Origin: Planotetraspora phitsanulokensis
GTDB lineage: Bacteria > Actinomycetota > Actinomycetes > Streptosporangiales > Streptosporangiaceae
Length of the DNA: 37,488 bases
Direction of reading: 5' to 3'
Assembly: GCF_016863295.1 (NCBI RefSeq)
Contig: NZ_BOOP01000038.1
Coordinates: 1 to 37,488, forward strand
Positions 10,210 to 18,916 of this stretch are shown here, in pieces. Position 1 is the stretch's first letter. Each line of letters starts with the position of its first letter. The translations under genes and the position numbers were made by a program. The notes beneath the pieces are model-generated. The model did not search any database, was not told where the DNA came from, and was given only the letters and a program-made list of their open reading frames with translations.

Positions 10210-11385
10210 TCACATTTCGCCCGCCTCGCGGTTCGGTTCGGCTGTCAGGGCCGCTCCCGTGACCGGCTCGAAGGGGTCGACGTAGTAGCGCCCGGACGGC
10301 GCGTTCTCCCCCAAAAGGATCCTGCGGGCGGCGTCGGTGACGATCGCGCCGCCGAGAGCCGCGCCGGAGGCGAGCTGGGGCCAGGACGAGACGGTGCGCG
10401 CGATCTCGGGCAGGGAGGCGGCCAGGCGCGGGCTGATCCGCCGTTCGTCCAGCAGGGCGAGGACGAAGGGAACCTTGTCCGCCGTCGACAGGTCGCGCAG
10501 GTCCTCCGCGCGCACCTCGCCGAGCAGCCCGTGGAGGATCGGACGGCCGGGCTCGAGGTCGAAACGCTCGATGTCGAGCATTCCGCGGTCGTTCGTGTCC
10601 ATGACCACGGGAATGCCGTGGTGCCGTGCCCGTTCCCGTATGGCGATCTTGACGTACAGGTCGTCGCACTCCTCGACGACGAGATCCAGCCGGCCTCCCG
10701 AGAGCAGGAAGTCGTCGAAGTCGTCCTCACTCAGCCCCTGAGGGAAGGTGGAGATGCCCAGGTAGGGATTGATCTCCGCCATCTGCCGGGCCGCGAGCAC
10801 GGTCTTGTCGATCCCGAGATCGTGCACACCGGCTCTGAGGCGGTTGAGGTTGGACAGCTCGATCCGGTCGAAATCGGCGAGCCTGAACGATCCGCCGACT
10901 CCTTCCTGCGCCATGGTGACGGCCGCCGCGTTCCCGACCGACAGTCCGACGACCCCGACATGCTTGCCGGCGAGCGTGTCCTGCTCCCGCCTGGTGATCT
11001 TGTAGCGGTTGCGGTCGGTGCGCAGCTCGTGGAACTCCTCACGCGGCAGCAGGTGCACGAGCCGGGCCGACCACGGAAACCAGGCCCAGGTGCCGTACGT
11101 CGAGAGGTCCCCGCCGTCGAGGATCTCCGCGAGGCGGCGGTCGACGAGGGGGTCGTCCGCGGCCATGGCGGGATCGCGGCTTCTGACGAGCTGCCGCAGC
11201 TGCCCGTCGAGGGTGTCGTGGACCCGCCACGCCACCCCGTCGTCCACGAGCCGCTGGACGGCGCCGGCGTCACGCTCGGCGTCGAAGAGACGGGGGCGCC
11301 ACGCACGGTCGCCGAACGTCTCCTCGCCGGGCTCGTCCATCGAAGACACAGGTGATCGCTCTTCCTCTCCCGGGGACACGGTCAT
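10210..11385 (-). CDS. ThiF/E1-like adenylyltransferase family protein
   Basis: A 391-aa protein. A helical N-terminal region of about 130 residues (ending EEFHELRTDRNRYKITRREQ) precedes an E1/ThiF Rossmann domain. The nucleotide loop is HVGVVGLSVGNAAA, a divergent form of GxGGxG. The ATP/Mg motif FRLADFDRIELSNLNRLRAG and the following DKTVLAARQMAEINPYL are canonical. No zinc CxxC pairs are present. The family activates a carboxylate by adenylation, often at the C-terminus of a small protein or peptide. It resembles the ThiF half of Rv1355c-type proteins. It overlaps the GNAT-like gene by ATGA, so the two are coupled. No ubiquitin-like or JAB gene is adjacent, and the substrate is unknown. 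Confidence 0.88.
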   Translation of the reverse strand: MTVSPGEEERSPVSSMDEPGEETFGDRAWRPRLFDAERDAGAVQRLVDDGVAWRVHDTLDGQLRQLVRSRDPAMAADDPLVDRRLAEILDGGDLSTYGTWAWFPWSARLVHLLPREEFHELRTDRNRYKITRREQDTLAGKHVGVVGLSVGNAAAVTMAQEGVGGSFRLADFDRIELSNLNRLRAGVHDLGIDKTVLAARQMAEINPYLGISTFPQGLSEDDFDDFLLSGGRLDLVVEECDDLYVKIAIRERARHHGIPVVMDTNDRGMLDIERFDLEPGRPILHGLLGEVRAEDLRDLSTADKVPFVLALLDERRISPRLAASLPEIARTVSSWPQLASGAALGGAIVTDAARRILLGENAPSGRYYVDPFEPVTGAALTAEPNREAGEM

Positions 11386-12137
11386 GTGGCGGGCGAAGCA
11401 CAGGGCTTCAGGCCGTCGTCCGCCCTGAGCGCCTCGGTGGTCTGCGCGACGATGCGCAGGATGTGACCGGGAGCGCTGTAGTTGAGGTGGACGTTCTCCA
11501 CCCGTCCCGTGGGCGGAAAGTACCCGTCATGGCAGGACAGCACGTGCTCGAATCCGAGCGCGGCCCTGAACGCCGGCCGCGAGGCCAGCCGGTGGAAGCT
11601 CACACTCGTCTCCCAGGCGCTGCCGAACCGGTCCAGGGCCGCGAGGCGGGCGGCGCGCGCCAGGAAGTGCACCAGCAGGCGGGAGACCGTGCCCACCCGG
11701 TGAGCCGGATGGATCCAGAGGCCGCCGAAGTGGCCGACGCGGCCGGATATGCCGAGGTCTCCGGGAAGCGGTGGCGGGTTCGGTACGGCGAACGCCGCGG
11801 GAACGGGGTCGTACCACAACCGCAGCGACCCGATCATGCCCATGAAGTCGGGGGTGACGAGCAGGCGGGCCGCGACGCATCCGGCCACCTCGTCACGTGC
11901 GTCACGGACGCCGAGCCAGAAGGCGTCGTCGGCCGAGATGGGGTTGTGCGCGGGGTCGAAGGTCGGGTTGAGGCCGTCGGTCTGCGGGGCCTGCCTCATG
12001 TGCCCGGCCCACCCGTCGGTGTGCGGGTGGACGGTGAGTCGCATGCCGCGACGGCCGAGCCAGCGGCGGCCGGCGTCGACGAACTCGCCCGCCGGGCCGT
12101 GGCGCACGTTCTCCAGGCGTAACTCGTCCTCGGACAC
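11382..12137 (-). CDS. GNAT-like acyltransferase domain protein
   Basis: A 251-aa protein with a GNAT-type core: VAGCVAARLLVT (beta4-like), then GGLWIHPAHRVGTVSRLLVHFLARAARL, where the R/G-rich turn corresponds to the acyl-CoA pyrophosphate loop, and FHRLASRPAFRAALGFEHV at the C-terminal helix. I cannot assign a substrate. It starts at GTG 12137 behind GAGGAGG, lies 48 bp after the membrane-protein gene and overlaps the E1-like gene by 4 bp. The three are therefore probably one operon. An acyltransferase beside an adenylating enzyme suggests modification of one small molecule or peptide. Confidence 0.7.
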   Translation of the reverse strand: MSEDELRLENVRHGPAGEFVDAGRRWLGRRGMRLTVHPHTDGWAGHMRQAPQTDGLNPTFDPAHNPISADDAFWLGVRDARDEVAGCVAARLLVTPDFMGMIGSLRLWYDPVPAAFAVPNPPPLPGDLGISGRVGHFGGLWIHPAHRVGTVSRLLVHFLARAARLAALDRFGSAWETSVSFHRLASRPAFRAALGFEHVLSCHDGYFPPTGRVENVHLNYSAPGHILRIVAQTTEALRADDGLKPCASPAT

Positions 12138-12185
12138 CGCGGGCCCCTCCTCACCGATCTTTCACGGCCGATCACCATGAGCGCT

Positions 12186-13595
12186 TTACATGCCGATCAC
12201 TTTCTTGATGCCCTCGAAAAGGAAGTTGCCGCCCACGCCGACCGCCAGGTCCACGCCCACCTGGTAGACGACGCCGAGCGTCTTCCGTACACGGGAGACG
12301 GGCATGTCCGGTTCCGCCAGCGCCCCGCGGAGATCCTTCAGCGCCGCCTCGAGCCCTGCCGGATCGGACGTCTCCGGGAAACGGTCGCGTTGCGCCTCCA
12401 GGAACTGGACGACGGCCTTCACCAGCGCGGTGATCTCCGGATCCCGCTCGTTGTGCACGATGTCGCCGACGCCGCCGATGCTCGAGTACGGCGCCAGGGT
12501 CGGGTTGTAGATGTGGAACTGCTGGCTGATCGCGGGCGGGGCGGGCTCGGCGGGCTCCCGGACCGTGGGCGGCGAGACCGAACGCGTCCACGCGGCGCCG
12601 AGGCCGCTCAGCTTGAGCCTGTGGTCTCGGGCCTCGACGCCCAGCCTCGCCCGCAACCGGGGCAGCCCCTCGAGCAGGGTGCGGCGCCGTTCGGGGTCGG
12701 GCACGGCGAGCCCGACCGCCACGCAGGCCCGCACGGCGTGCCGCGCCGACCGGGGCGGATGCCCTGCCTCGATCATGGACGCCACCAGGGCGCTCTCCTG
12801 AACCCAGGAGGACGAGAGCGCCGCCATCAGGGTGGACACCGCCTCCGCGAGCGTGGCGTCCTCCTTCTCGACGCGTACCGGCGCTCCCCCGCCAACGCAC
12901 AGGAAGTGGTCGGCGGCGCCCGCCCGGGCGAGGGACCGGCCAGCCAACCAGACCCCTGACGTGCGTTCGTCCCCGGAGAGGTCGCGCACCAGGACGGGTG
13001 CGAACTCCGGCGGAGGCAGCGGATGGCGGTACGGCTTCGGGACCCCCGGGACGCGGGGCCGGGTCGGCCGCGGCCCCTCCGGATTCGCCGTCCATTCCGC
13101 GAGATCCATCGTGAACTTGAGGTTCGCCTCGCGTTCACGCTCCTCCCGCTGCGCCTTCCGCCGGAGGTGGTCCGCCTCGTTGTCCGAGTTCCGCCGGCGG
13201 ATGGGTCTGGTCTTCTCGGCGTACTCGGCCTTGGAGGCCGCCCAGTCGCCGGGCCGCAGATCCTCGGCGCGCACATCCCTCGCGCTCCCGAGCGCCCGGG
13301 CGAACAGCGACCCGGCGACACGGCCGTTCCGCGCGGAGCGCTCCGCCTCCCGGTGCAGGAGCACGACCCCGTCGGCGTACGCCGCGACGGCCAGGGCGAC
13401 GGGCCAGACGGGCACGAACCACCATGACGATCCGGTCGTCTGGACCAGGACGAACGCGACGACCGCCACCGGGGCGGCGGCGAGCAGCCCTGCTCTCGCA
13501 CGGGCCCACAGGACCCGTGCGTCGTTCTCTCTGGGAACGGCGGCCGCGATGACTTCTGGGGAAATGCGGACATCGTCGGGATTGCGGATTCCCAC
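12186..13595 (-). CDS. Unknown membrane protein with HTH-like middle and effector-like C-terminus
   Basis: A 469-aa protein not assigned to a family. Two adjacent membrane helices occur at about residues 33-75 (GLLAAAPVAVVAFVLVQ; WFVPVWPVALAVAAYADGVVLL). A charged basic/acidic helix follows (RRRNSDNEADHLRRKAQREE), then a helical middle with a possible winged-helix (SSSWVQESALVASMIEAG). The last 120 residues have a short aromatic/Pro strand (QQFHIYNPTLAPYSSIGGVG), paired helices and a Gly-rich hydrophobic tail (GVVYQVGVDLAVGVGGNFLF). I chose GTG 13595: a CATAAT -10 box lies 6 nt upstream and fits a leaderless message. The in-frame extension to 13718 has poor codon use and reads like non-coding DNA. 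Confidence 0.65.
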   Translation of the reverse strand: MGIRNPDDVRISPEVIAAAVPRENDARVLWARARAGLLAAAPVAVVAFVLVQTTGSSWWFVPVWPVALAVAAYADGVVLLHREAERSARNGRVAGSLFARALGSARDVRAEDLRPGDWAASKAEYAEKTRPIRRRNSDNEADHLRRKAQREEREREANLKFTMDLAEWTANPEGPRPTRPRVPGVPKPYRHPLPPPEFAPVLVRDLSGDERTSGVWLAGRSLARAGAADHFLCVGGGAPVRVEKEDATLAEAVSTLMAALSSSWVQESALVASMIEAGHPPRSARHAVRACVAVGLAVPDPERRRTLLEGLPRLRARLGVEARDHRLKLSGLGAAWTRSVSPPTVREPAEPAPPAISQQFHIYNPTLAPYSSIGGVGDIVHNERDPEITALVKAVVQFLEAQRDRFPETSDPAGLEAALKDLRGALAEPDMPVSRVRKTLGVVYQVGVDLAVGVGGNFLFEGIKKVIGM

Positions 13596-13810
13596 ACGTC
13601 GATTATGTGTCCGGATGATCGTTCCTGGTGAGCGAAACCGGAAAGCGGCGGGCCGTTCCATGCCTCCGAGGATGCCGCCGCCGCGGCCGGACGACGGGTT
13701 CCGGAAACACCGCCGCAATAATCATGGAATTTCGTAATTTATTTCGGTTTGGGAGAAATTGGCCCGGAACATGATCGTCGATCTCCGGCAACAGATCGTC
13801 CTCACACTTG

Positions 13811-13829
13811 CCTCCAGAGATCTTGGAGG
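13811..13829 (+). promoter_or_regulatory. Hairpin that can mask the oxidase ribosome site
   Basis: CCTCCA (13811-13816) pairs with TGGAGG (13824-13829) around a 7-nt loop. The right arm is the ribosome-binding site GGAGG, 5 nt before GTG 13835. The hairpin could limit translation initiation or be a protein-binding site. Confidence 0.5.
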
Positions 13830-13834
13830 TGTCT

Positions 13835-15424
13835 GTGAGCTACAGCAGGCGTGGATTCCTGACAGCGGTGGGCGCGACCGGAGGAGCCGGTGCACTTCTC
13901 GCCACGATGGGCGCGCTCGGCCTCGCGCCGACCGCCGAGGCGGCGGCCCGCACGGCCTTCGTCCCCCCTCAACCATCCGACTTCTCCCTGACCGGAAGGG
14001 CCGCGAAGAAGGTCGTGATCCTCGGCGCCGGAATCGCGGGCCTGGCCACGGCCTACGAACTCGGCAAGGCCGGCTACGACTGCACCGTGCTCGAGGCGCT
14101 CGACCGGGTCGGCGGCCGCAACTGGACCATCAGGGGCGGCGACAAGATCACCGAGCTCGACGGCTCGACCCAGACCGCCCGCTTCTCCGACGGCATCTAC
14201 ATGAACGCGGGCCCCGCCAGGCTCGCGCAGTGGATGGTCACCATGGACTACTGCCGTGAGCTCGGCGTCCCCCTGGAGGTCTTCACCAACTCCAACTCGC
14301 AGTCGTACATCTTCAACGCGTCGGCGGGGATGACCTCCCCGGTCCGCTGGCGTACGGCCAAGGCGGACGTCTACGGCTACATCTCCGAACTGCTCTCGAC
14401 CGCCACGGACAGCGGCGCGCTCGACGCCAAGCTGACCGCGGACGACAAGGAGCGCCTCCTGTCCTTCCTCCGCGGCTTCGGCTCGATCGGCAACAAGGCG
14501 AGCGGCTTCGCCTACACCGGCAACGAGCACCGCGGCTACAGCGTCGACCCGGGCGCGGGCGAGCAGCCCGGCACGATCCTCGGGCCCGTGCCGTCGTTGT
14601 CGGAGGTGCTCGCCAGCGGCGTCGGGCAGCGGTTCTCGTTCGAGTTCGGTTACGACCAGGCGATGCTGATGTTCCAGCCGGTCGGCGGCATGGACGCCAT
14701 CCCGAAGGCGTTCGCCGACGCGATCGGCAGGCACAAGATCTCGCTGAGGTCGACGGTCACGAGGATCACCGACCTGGCCGACGGGGTCGAGGTCGAGTAC
14801 CAGGACGCCCACGGCAGGAAGCGGAAGGTCACGGCGGACTTCTGCGTCGCGGCCATGCCGCCGCACATCCTGGCCAAGACCCCGCACAACCTCGGGCCCG
14901 ACGTGCAGGCCGCCCTGTCCATGCCGACCGTGACGTCCTCCGGCAAGATCGGGCTGGAGTACCGCCGCCGGTGGTGGGAGACCGACGAGAACATCTACGG
15001 AGGCATCACCAACACCGATCTCGACCTGTCCGTCATGTGGTATCCCTCCTACGGGTACGGCACGCGGCGCGGCCTGATCATCGGGTACTACAACAACGGC
15101 GCCAACCAGGACGCCTACGCCGCGCTCCCCCACGCACAGCGGGAGAAGCGCGCGGTCGAGCAGGGCATGAAGATCCACGGACCGAAGTACCGCGACGAGC
15201 TGGCCGCCTCGGTGTCGGTCTCCTGGAGGCTCCAGCCGCACATCGAGGGCGCCTGGGTCGGCTGGCCGTCCCGCACGGGCGGGTACCAGTTGCTGAACCG
15301 GCCGGCCGGCCACGTCCACTTCGCGGGCGACTGGCTGAGCTACATGATCGCCTGGCAGGCGGGCGCGCTGGAGTCGGCCCGCAAGACCGTCACCGATCTC
15401 CATCAGCGGGTGCTCTCGCACTGA
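13835..15424 (+). CDS. Tat-exported flavin amine/L-amino-acid oxidase
   Basis: A 529-aa FAD enzyme of the monoamine-oxidase/LAAO family, producing imino acid or aldehyde plus H2O2. The N-terminus is a twin-arginine signal (SRRGFLTAVG, hydrophobic run, cleavage near AEAAA). The FAD Rossmann motif is VVILGAGIAGLATAYELGKAG, then VLEALDRVGGRN. MNAGPARL lies in the active-site region, and the C-terminal flavin motif is HFAGDWLSYMIAWQAGALESA. The start at GTG 13835 is set by GGAGG five bases upstream; earlier GTG or TTG codons would lengthen the n-region. It diverges from the unknown membrane-protein gene. An exported H2O2-forming oxidase may serve nitrogen scavenging or antagonism. Confidence 0.92.
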   Translation: MSYSRRGFLTAVGATGGAGALLATMGALGLAPTAEAAARTAFVPPQPSDFSLTGRAAKKVVILGAGIAGLATAYELGKAGYDCTVLEALDRVGGRNWTIRGGDKITELDGSTQTARFSDGIYMNAGPARLAQWMVTMDYCRELGVPLEVFTNSNSQSYIFNASAGMTSPVRWRTAKADVYGYISELLSTATDSGALDAKLTADDKERLLSFLRGFGSIGNKASGFAYTGNEHRGYSVDPGAGEQPGTILGPVPSLSEVLASGVGQRFSFEFGYDQAMLMFQPVGGMDAIPKAFADAIGRHKISLRSTVTRITDLADGVEVEYQDAHGRKRKVTADFCVAAMPPHILAKTPHNLGPDVQAALSMPTVTSSGKIGLEYRRRWWETDENIYGGITNTDLDLSVMWYPSYGYGTRRGLIIGYYNNGANQDAYAALPHAQREKRAVEQGMKIHGPKYRDELAASVSVSWRLQPHIEGAWVGWPSRTGGYQLLNRPAGHVHFAGDWLSYMIAWQAGALESARKTVTDLHQRVLSH

Positions 15425-15438
15425 GCGACGTTCCCGGT

Positions 15439-15473
15439 GGAGGGGCACGGTCGGCCTGCGGCTGTGCCCCTCC
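15439..15473 (+). terminator. Terminator hairpin after the oxidase gene
   Basis: Perfect 10-bp arms GGAGGGGCAC and GTGCCCCTCC surround a 15-nt loop, starting 14 nt after the stop codon. No T-tract is present. Confidence 0.6.
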
Positions 15474-15606
15474 TCCGTCCCGGCCCGCCGCGCTCCTCCG
15501 GGTGCCCCGCGACCGGCGAGCGAGGCCTCCGGCCCCGAAGGAGCACGCGCCGAGCCGCGGTTCCGACCGGGTATCGTCCTGGTGATGCATGTGCCGTTCG
15601 AGAGAG

Positions 15607-16323
15607 ATGTCTGATTTGAGAGCCGCTAGCGGGGCATCGGCTCCTGTCGCGGTGCTGCTCGTCGAGGACGACGAGGTGATCCGCAAGACCGTCGGGATGG
15701 CCCTGGAGCGCTACGGCTACACGGTGACCGTCGCCGGCGACGGGCTGACCGGACTGGAGCTCTTCAGGGACGGACGGCACGATCTGCTGTTGCTGGATGT
15801 GATGTTGCCCGGTCTGGACGGCATCGGGTTGTGCCGGCGGGTCAGGGAGACGAGCCCGGTCCCCATCCTGATGATGTCCGCCCGCGCCGACTCGCTGGAC
15901 GTGGTCTCGGGGCTGGAGGCCGGCGCCGACGACTACGTCGTGAAGCCGGTCGACACGGCGGTGCTGGTGGCGAGGATCCGCTCGCTGCTGCGCCGCGCCA
16001 CCTTCTCCGCCGAGGCCGAGGAGCCCGAGAAGCCGGGATCGGGGCTGGTCATCGGAGACCTCCGCATCGACACCGACGGCCTGGAGGTGTTCCGGGACGG
16101 CCGGCAGGTCGCGCTGACCCCCACCGAGTTGCGGCTGCTCCTGGAGTTCGCCGCCAATCCCGGGATCGTGCTCGACCGCCAGACCCTGCTGCGCAACGTC
16201 TGGGACTACGGATGGGACGGCGACAGCCGCGTCGTCGACCTGTGCGTCCAGCGGCTGCGCAGGAAGGTCGGCGCCGACCGGATCGAGACGGTCCGCGGCT
16301 TCGGCTACAAACTCCGGCGCTGA
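15607..16323 (+). CDS. OmpR/PhoB-family response regulator
   Basis: A 238-aa response regulator. The receiver domain (residues about 14-125) has the acidic pocket VEDDE, phospho-acceptor Asp64 (LLLLDVMLPGLDG), a switch Ser/Thr in MMSARAD and the K in YVVKPVD. The C-terminal winged helix (about 145-238) has LTPTELRLLLEFA, RVVDLCVQRLRRKV and RGFGYKLRR. ATG 15607 has GAGAGAG upstream. The gene is joined to the kinase gene by one base, so they are co-translated. With the VanJ-like gene downstream, cell-wall or antibiotic stress is the likely signal, as in CseB-like systems. Confidence 0.95.
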   Translation: MSDLRAASGASAPVAVLLVEDDEVIRKTVGMALERYGYTVTVAGDGLTGLELFRDGRHDLLLLDVMLPGLDGIGLCRRVRETSPVPILMMSARADSLDVVSGLEAGADDYVVKPVDTAVLVARIRSLLRRATFSAEAEEPEKPGSGLVIGDLRIDTDGLEVFRDGRQVALTPTELRLLLEFAANPGIVLDRQTLLRNVWDYGWDGDSRVVDLCVQRLRRKVGADRIETVRGFGYKLRR

Positions 16324-16324
16324 G

Positions 16325-17605
16325 GTGGGCACCCTCGTCCGGGCGGCGCGCGAGCTGCTGAACTGGAGATCGCTGCGCTGGAAGATCGCCGCGCTGGTGG
16401 CCATGGCGTCGTGTGCGGTCGCGCTCGCCGTGGGAGTGCTGGTCCATCGGAGCACCTTCGACCGTTCCATGTCCATCGGCAGGGAGCGGGCCACGAACGC
16501 GTTGGGGCCCGTGGTCGACCAATACCGGCGGACCGGGGTCGCCGACCCCCTGCAGGATCCGGGAGCGATGCCCGATGCGCTCGTCCGCCAGGTCAGGGGC
16601 CCGGGACAGGTCAGCTTCTGGTACGACGACCGTCGGCCGGACACACCGTGGATGTGGGCCGCCGAGTCGGTCGACGGCCAGGTGATCGCCGTCCAGATGG
16701 AGTTGGGGTCGGAGTTGCGGAGCCTGCAGGCGCTCGACCGGCACATCGTCGAGGCCTCGCTCGCCGTGCTCGCCGTCGTCGTGCCGCTGGCGGCGCTGGC
16801 CGCCGAGCTGCCCAACCGGCGGTTGAGACGGGTGGCCGGGACCGCGCGGCGCATCGCGGCCGGCGACCTGGACGCCCGGATCGGAACGAGAGGCTCGGGC
16901 GGCGACGAGATCACCCAGATCGCGGCCGCCGTCGACACGATGGCCGACAGCCTGCGGGACCGGCTGGTGAGCGAGCAACGTTTCACCGGCGACGTCGCCC
17001 ACGAGTTGCGCACCCCGCTGATGGGCCTGACCACCGCGTCCGAGCTGCTGCCGGAAGGCGAGGCCGCCGACCTCGTACGCGACCGGGTGCGGGTGCTGCG
17101 GTCCCTGGTCGAGAGCCTGCTGGAGATCTCCCGCCTCGACGCGTGCGCCGAACGGGCCGAGCGCGCCGTGGTGCCGCTCGGCCGGGTCGTCGAGGACTCC
17201 GTACGCCGCGCGGGCCTCCAGGTGCGGCTGACCGTCACGGGTGATCCGGTCGCCGAGACCGATCCGCGCCGTCTCGACCGGATCATCGCCAACCTCGTGG
17301 CCAACGCGCACCGTCACGGCGTGTCCCCCGTCGAGGTGACCGTCGACGGCACGACGATCGCCGTACGCGATCACGGTCCGGGGTTCCCCCGCGAGTTGCT
17401 GGCAGAGGGGCCTCAGAGGTTCCGGACCGGTGCGGCCGAGCGCGGCCAGGGGCACGGCCTCGGCCTGACCATCGCCCTCGGCCAGGCCCAGGTGATCGGC
17501 GCGGAGCTCACCTTCGGCAACGCCCCCGACGGCGGCGCCGTCGCCGAGCTCCGCCTCCCGGGCGGCGCGCGGTCCAGGACTGATACACGTCCGACACGCA
17601 CCTGA
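16325..17605 (+). CDS. Sensor histidine kinase
   Basis: A 426-aa membrane kinase. Two transmembrane segments (about residues 21-43 and 142-162) flank an extracytoplasmic sensor of about 100 residues. A HAMP domain follows (RRIAAGDLDARI). The H-box FTGDVAHELRTPL contains the phosphorylated His226. ATP-binding motifs are the N-box LVANAHRHG, G1 VRDHGPGFP and G2 GQGHGLGLTIA. GTG 16325 follows the response-regulator stop by one base. The overall layout resembles CseC/PhoQ-type kinases that sense envelope damage. The ligand cannot be deduced. Confidence 0.93.
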   Translation: MGTLVRAARELLNWRSLRWKIAALVAMASCAVALAVGVLVHRSTFDRSMSIGRERATNALGPVVDQYRRTGVADPLQDPGAMPDALVRQVRGPGQVSFWYDDRRPDTPWMWAAESVDGQVIAVQMELGSELRSLQALDRHIVEASLAVLAVVVPLAALAAELPNRRLRRVAGTARRIAAGDLDARIGTRGSGGDEITQIAAAVDTMADSLRDRLVSEQRFTGDVAHELRTPLMGLTTASELLPEGEAADLVRDRVRVLRSLVESLLEISRLDACAERAERAVVPLGRVVEDSVRRAGLQVRLTVTGDPVAETDPRRLDRIIANLVANAHRHGVSPVEVTVDGTTIAVRDHGPGFPRELLAEGPQRFRTGAAERGQGHGLGLTIALGQAQVIGAELTFGNAPDGGAVAELRLPGGARSRTDTRPTRT

Positions 17606-17872
17606 GCGGGCGCCGACGCACGACGCCGACACGGCGGACATCCGCATCGGGCAGAGTCTGCCGTGATACCGATCTCCACCGGGGCTTCGGATCATCCGCC
17701 AAGACGCCGATGCTCGGGTAGCCTGCGGGGCGAAGATGAACCTGCACGCGCGCACCGCTCCCCCAAGGGGATCTCCCCGGCGGGTCGGGACAACGGCCAG
17801 AAGGTGGTCGCTGCGGTTCAAGACTCGCTGCCCTCGGCTCTGGCGGCACGCCACGAGGGGAAGTGAAGCCAC

Positions 17873-18862
17873 ATGACGACGACAGCCGACGCCACCTCGC
17901 GTGAGGGTGACGGCGGTGAGACCGACGAGAGGCGTCGGGAGAACGGGATGTGGCGGCGCGGGAGGATCATCGGGGGTGTGGCGCTTCTGCCCGCCCTGGT
18001 GATGGTGCTGCACGCCCACATCCCCAACCGGGCCGGCAACATCGGCAGCCTCACTGAGACCTTCCTGCCGTGGACGGGGCTGGCCGTCCCCCTGCTCGCG
18101 GCCTTCGCGCTGGCCCGCCGCTCGGCGACGGCCCTGGTCGCCCTGACGCTGCCCGCCGTCATCTGGCTCGCCCTCTTCGGCCGCACGCTCCTCGACAAGC
18201 GGTCGGACGGCGGGGACCTGATCGTCGCCTCCCACAACGTCAACAACGACAACCCGGACCCCGAGGGCACCGCCCGGGCCCTCATCGCCTCGGGCGCCGA
18301 CGTGGTCGGGCTCGAGGAGCTCACCGCCTCCGCGATACCGGTCTACGAAAAGGCCCTGGCCGGCGCGTACCGGTACCACGCGATCCGGGGCACCGTCGGG
18401 CTGTGGAGCAAGTACCCGATGTCCGACACCCACTCGGTCGGCATCATGGAGTGGTCACGCGCCCTGCGCAGCACCGTCCAGACCCCCCACGGACCCCTGG
18501 CCGTCTTCGTCGCCCATCTTCCGTCGGTGCGGGTCAACCTCGACGCCGGCTTCACCGCCGACCAGCGCGACGCGTCCGCCAGACTCCTCGCCGAGGCCGT
18601 GCGCGACGACCCCGTCAAGAGGACCGTCCTCGTGGGCGACTTCAACGGCACGGCGGGCGACAGGGCTCTGTCCCCGGTCACCTCGCAGATGCGCTCGGCC
18701 CAGGCCGCGGCGGGTGACGGGTTCGGCTTCAGCTGGCCCGCGGCGTTCCCCATGGCCCGCATCGACCAGATCCTCGTCAGGGGCGTCGAACCGGTCTCCT
18801 CCTGGACGTTGCCCGCCACCCGCAGCGATCACCTGCCCGTCGCCGCGTCCATCGGCTTCTGA
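17873..18862 (+). CDS. VanJ-like membrane endonuclease/exonuclease/phosphatase-fold protein
   Basis: A 329-aa protein. Three N-terminal membrane helices (about residues 33-48, 61-80, 85-103) precede an extracytoplasmic EEP domain. Catalytic and metal residues are visible in SHNVNNDNP (Asn), VVGLEELT (Glu), VAHLPSV (His), VGDFNGT (Asp/Asn) and RSDHLPV (Asp-His). This is the architecture of VanJ and StaP, membrane proteins linked to teicoplanin resistance and undecaprenyl-pyrophosphate hydrolysis. The gene lies downstream of the two-component genes after a 267-bp gap, in which I see GC-rich hairpin potential (for example CCCCC-AAG-GGGG) but no recognisable element. A role in lipid-carrier recycling under wall stress is likely by homology. 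Confidence 0.85.
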   Translation: MTTTADATSREGDGGETDERRRENGMWRRGRIIGGVALLPALVMVLHAHIPNRAGNIGSLTETFLPWTGLAVPLLAAFALARRSATALVALTLPAVIWLALFGRTLLDKRSDGGDLIVASHNVNNDNPDPEGTARALIASGADVVGLEELTASAIPVYEKALAGAYRYHAIRGTVGLWSKYPMSDTHSVGIMEWSRALRSTVQTPHGPLAVFVAHLPSVRVNLDAGFTADQRDASARLLAEAVRDDPVKRTVLVGDFNGTAGDRALSPVTSQMRSAQAAAGDGFGFSWPAAFPMARIDQILVRGVEPVSSWTLPATRSDHLPVAASIGF

Positions 18863-18916
18863 CGCCGCCGCGGCGGAGGCCCGGTCTCCTCAGCCGGTGG
18901 GCGGGCGAACGACACC

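Noticed and set aside
13596-13718. N-terminal extension of the unknown membrane protein to a TTG at 13718 or ATG at 13661
   Set aside because: Codon third positions are not GC-biased there, the ribosome-site spacing is wrong, and a -10-like box sits just before GTG 13595.
17663-17866. 67-codon open frame between the kinase and VanJ-like genes
   Set aside because: No ribosome site, no family resemblance and mixed low-complexity composition; more likely leader DNA.
17690-17872. Possible riboswitch in the leader of the VanJ-like gene
   Set aside because: The GGTAGCCTGCGGG string looked like parts of known riboswitches, but no complete consensus (ydaO or cobalamin) could be laid out.
18863-18916. 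CCGCCGCGGCGG palindrome after the VanJ-like gene as terminator
   Set aside because: Short, of simple GC composition, and without a loop; could be chance in this base composition.
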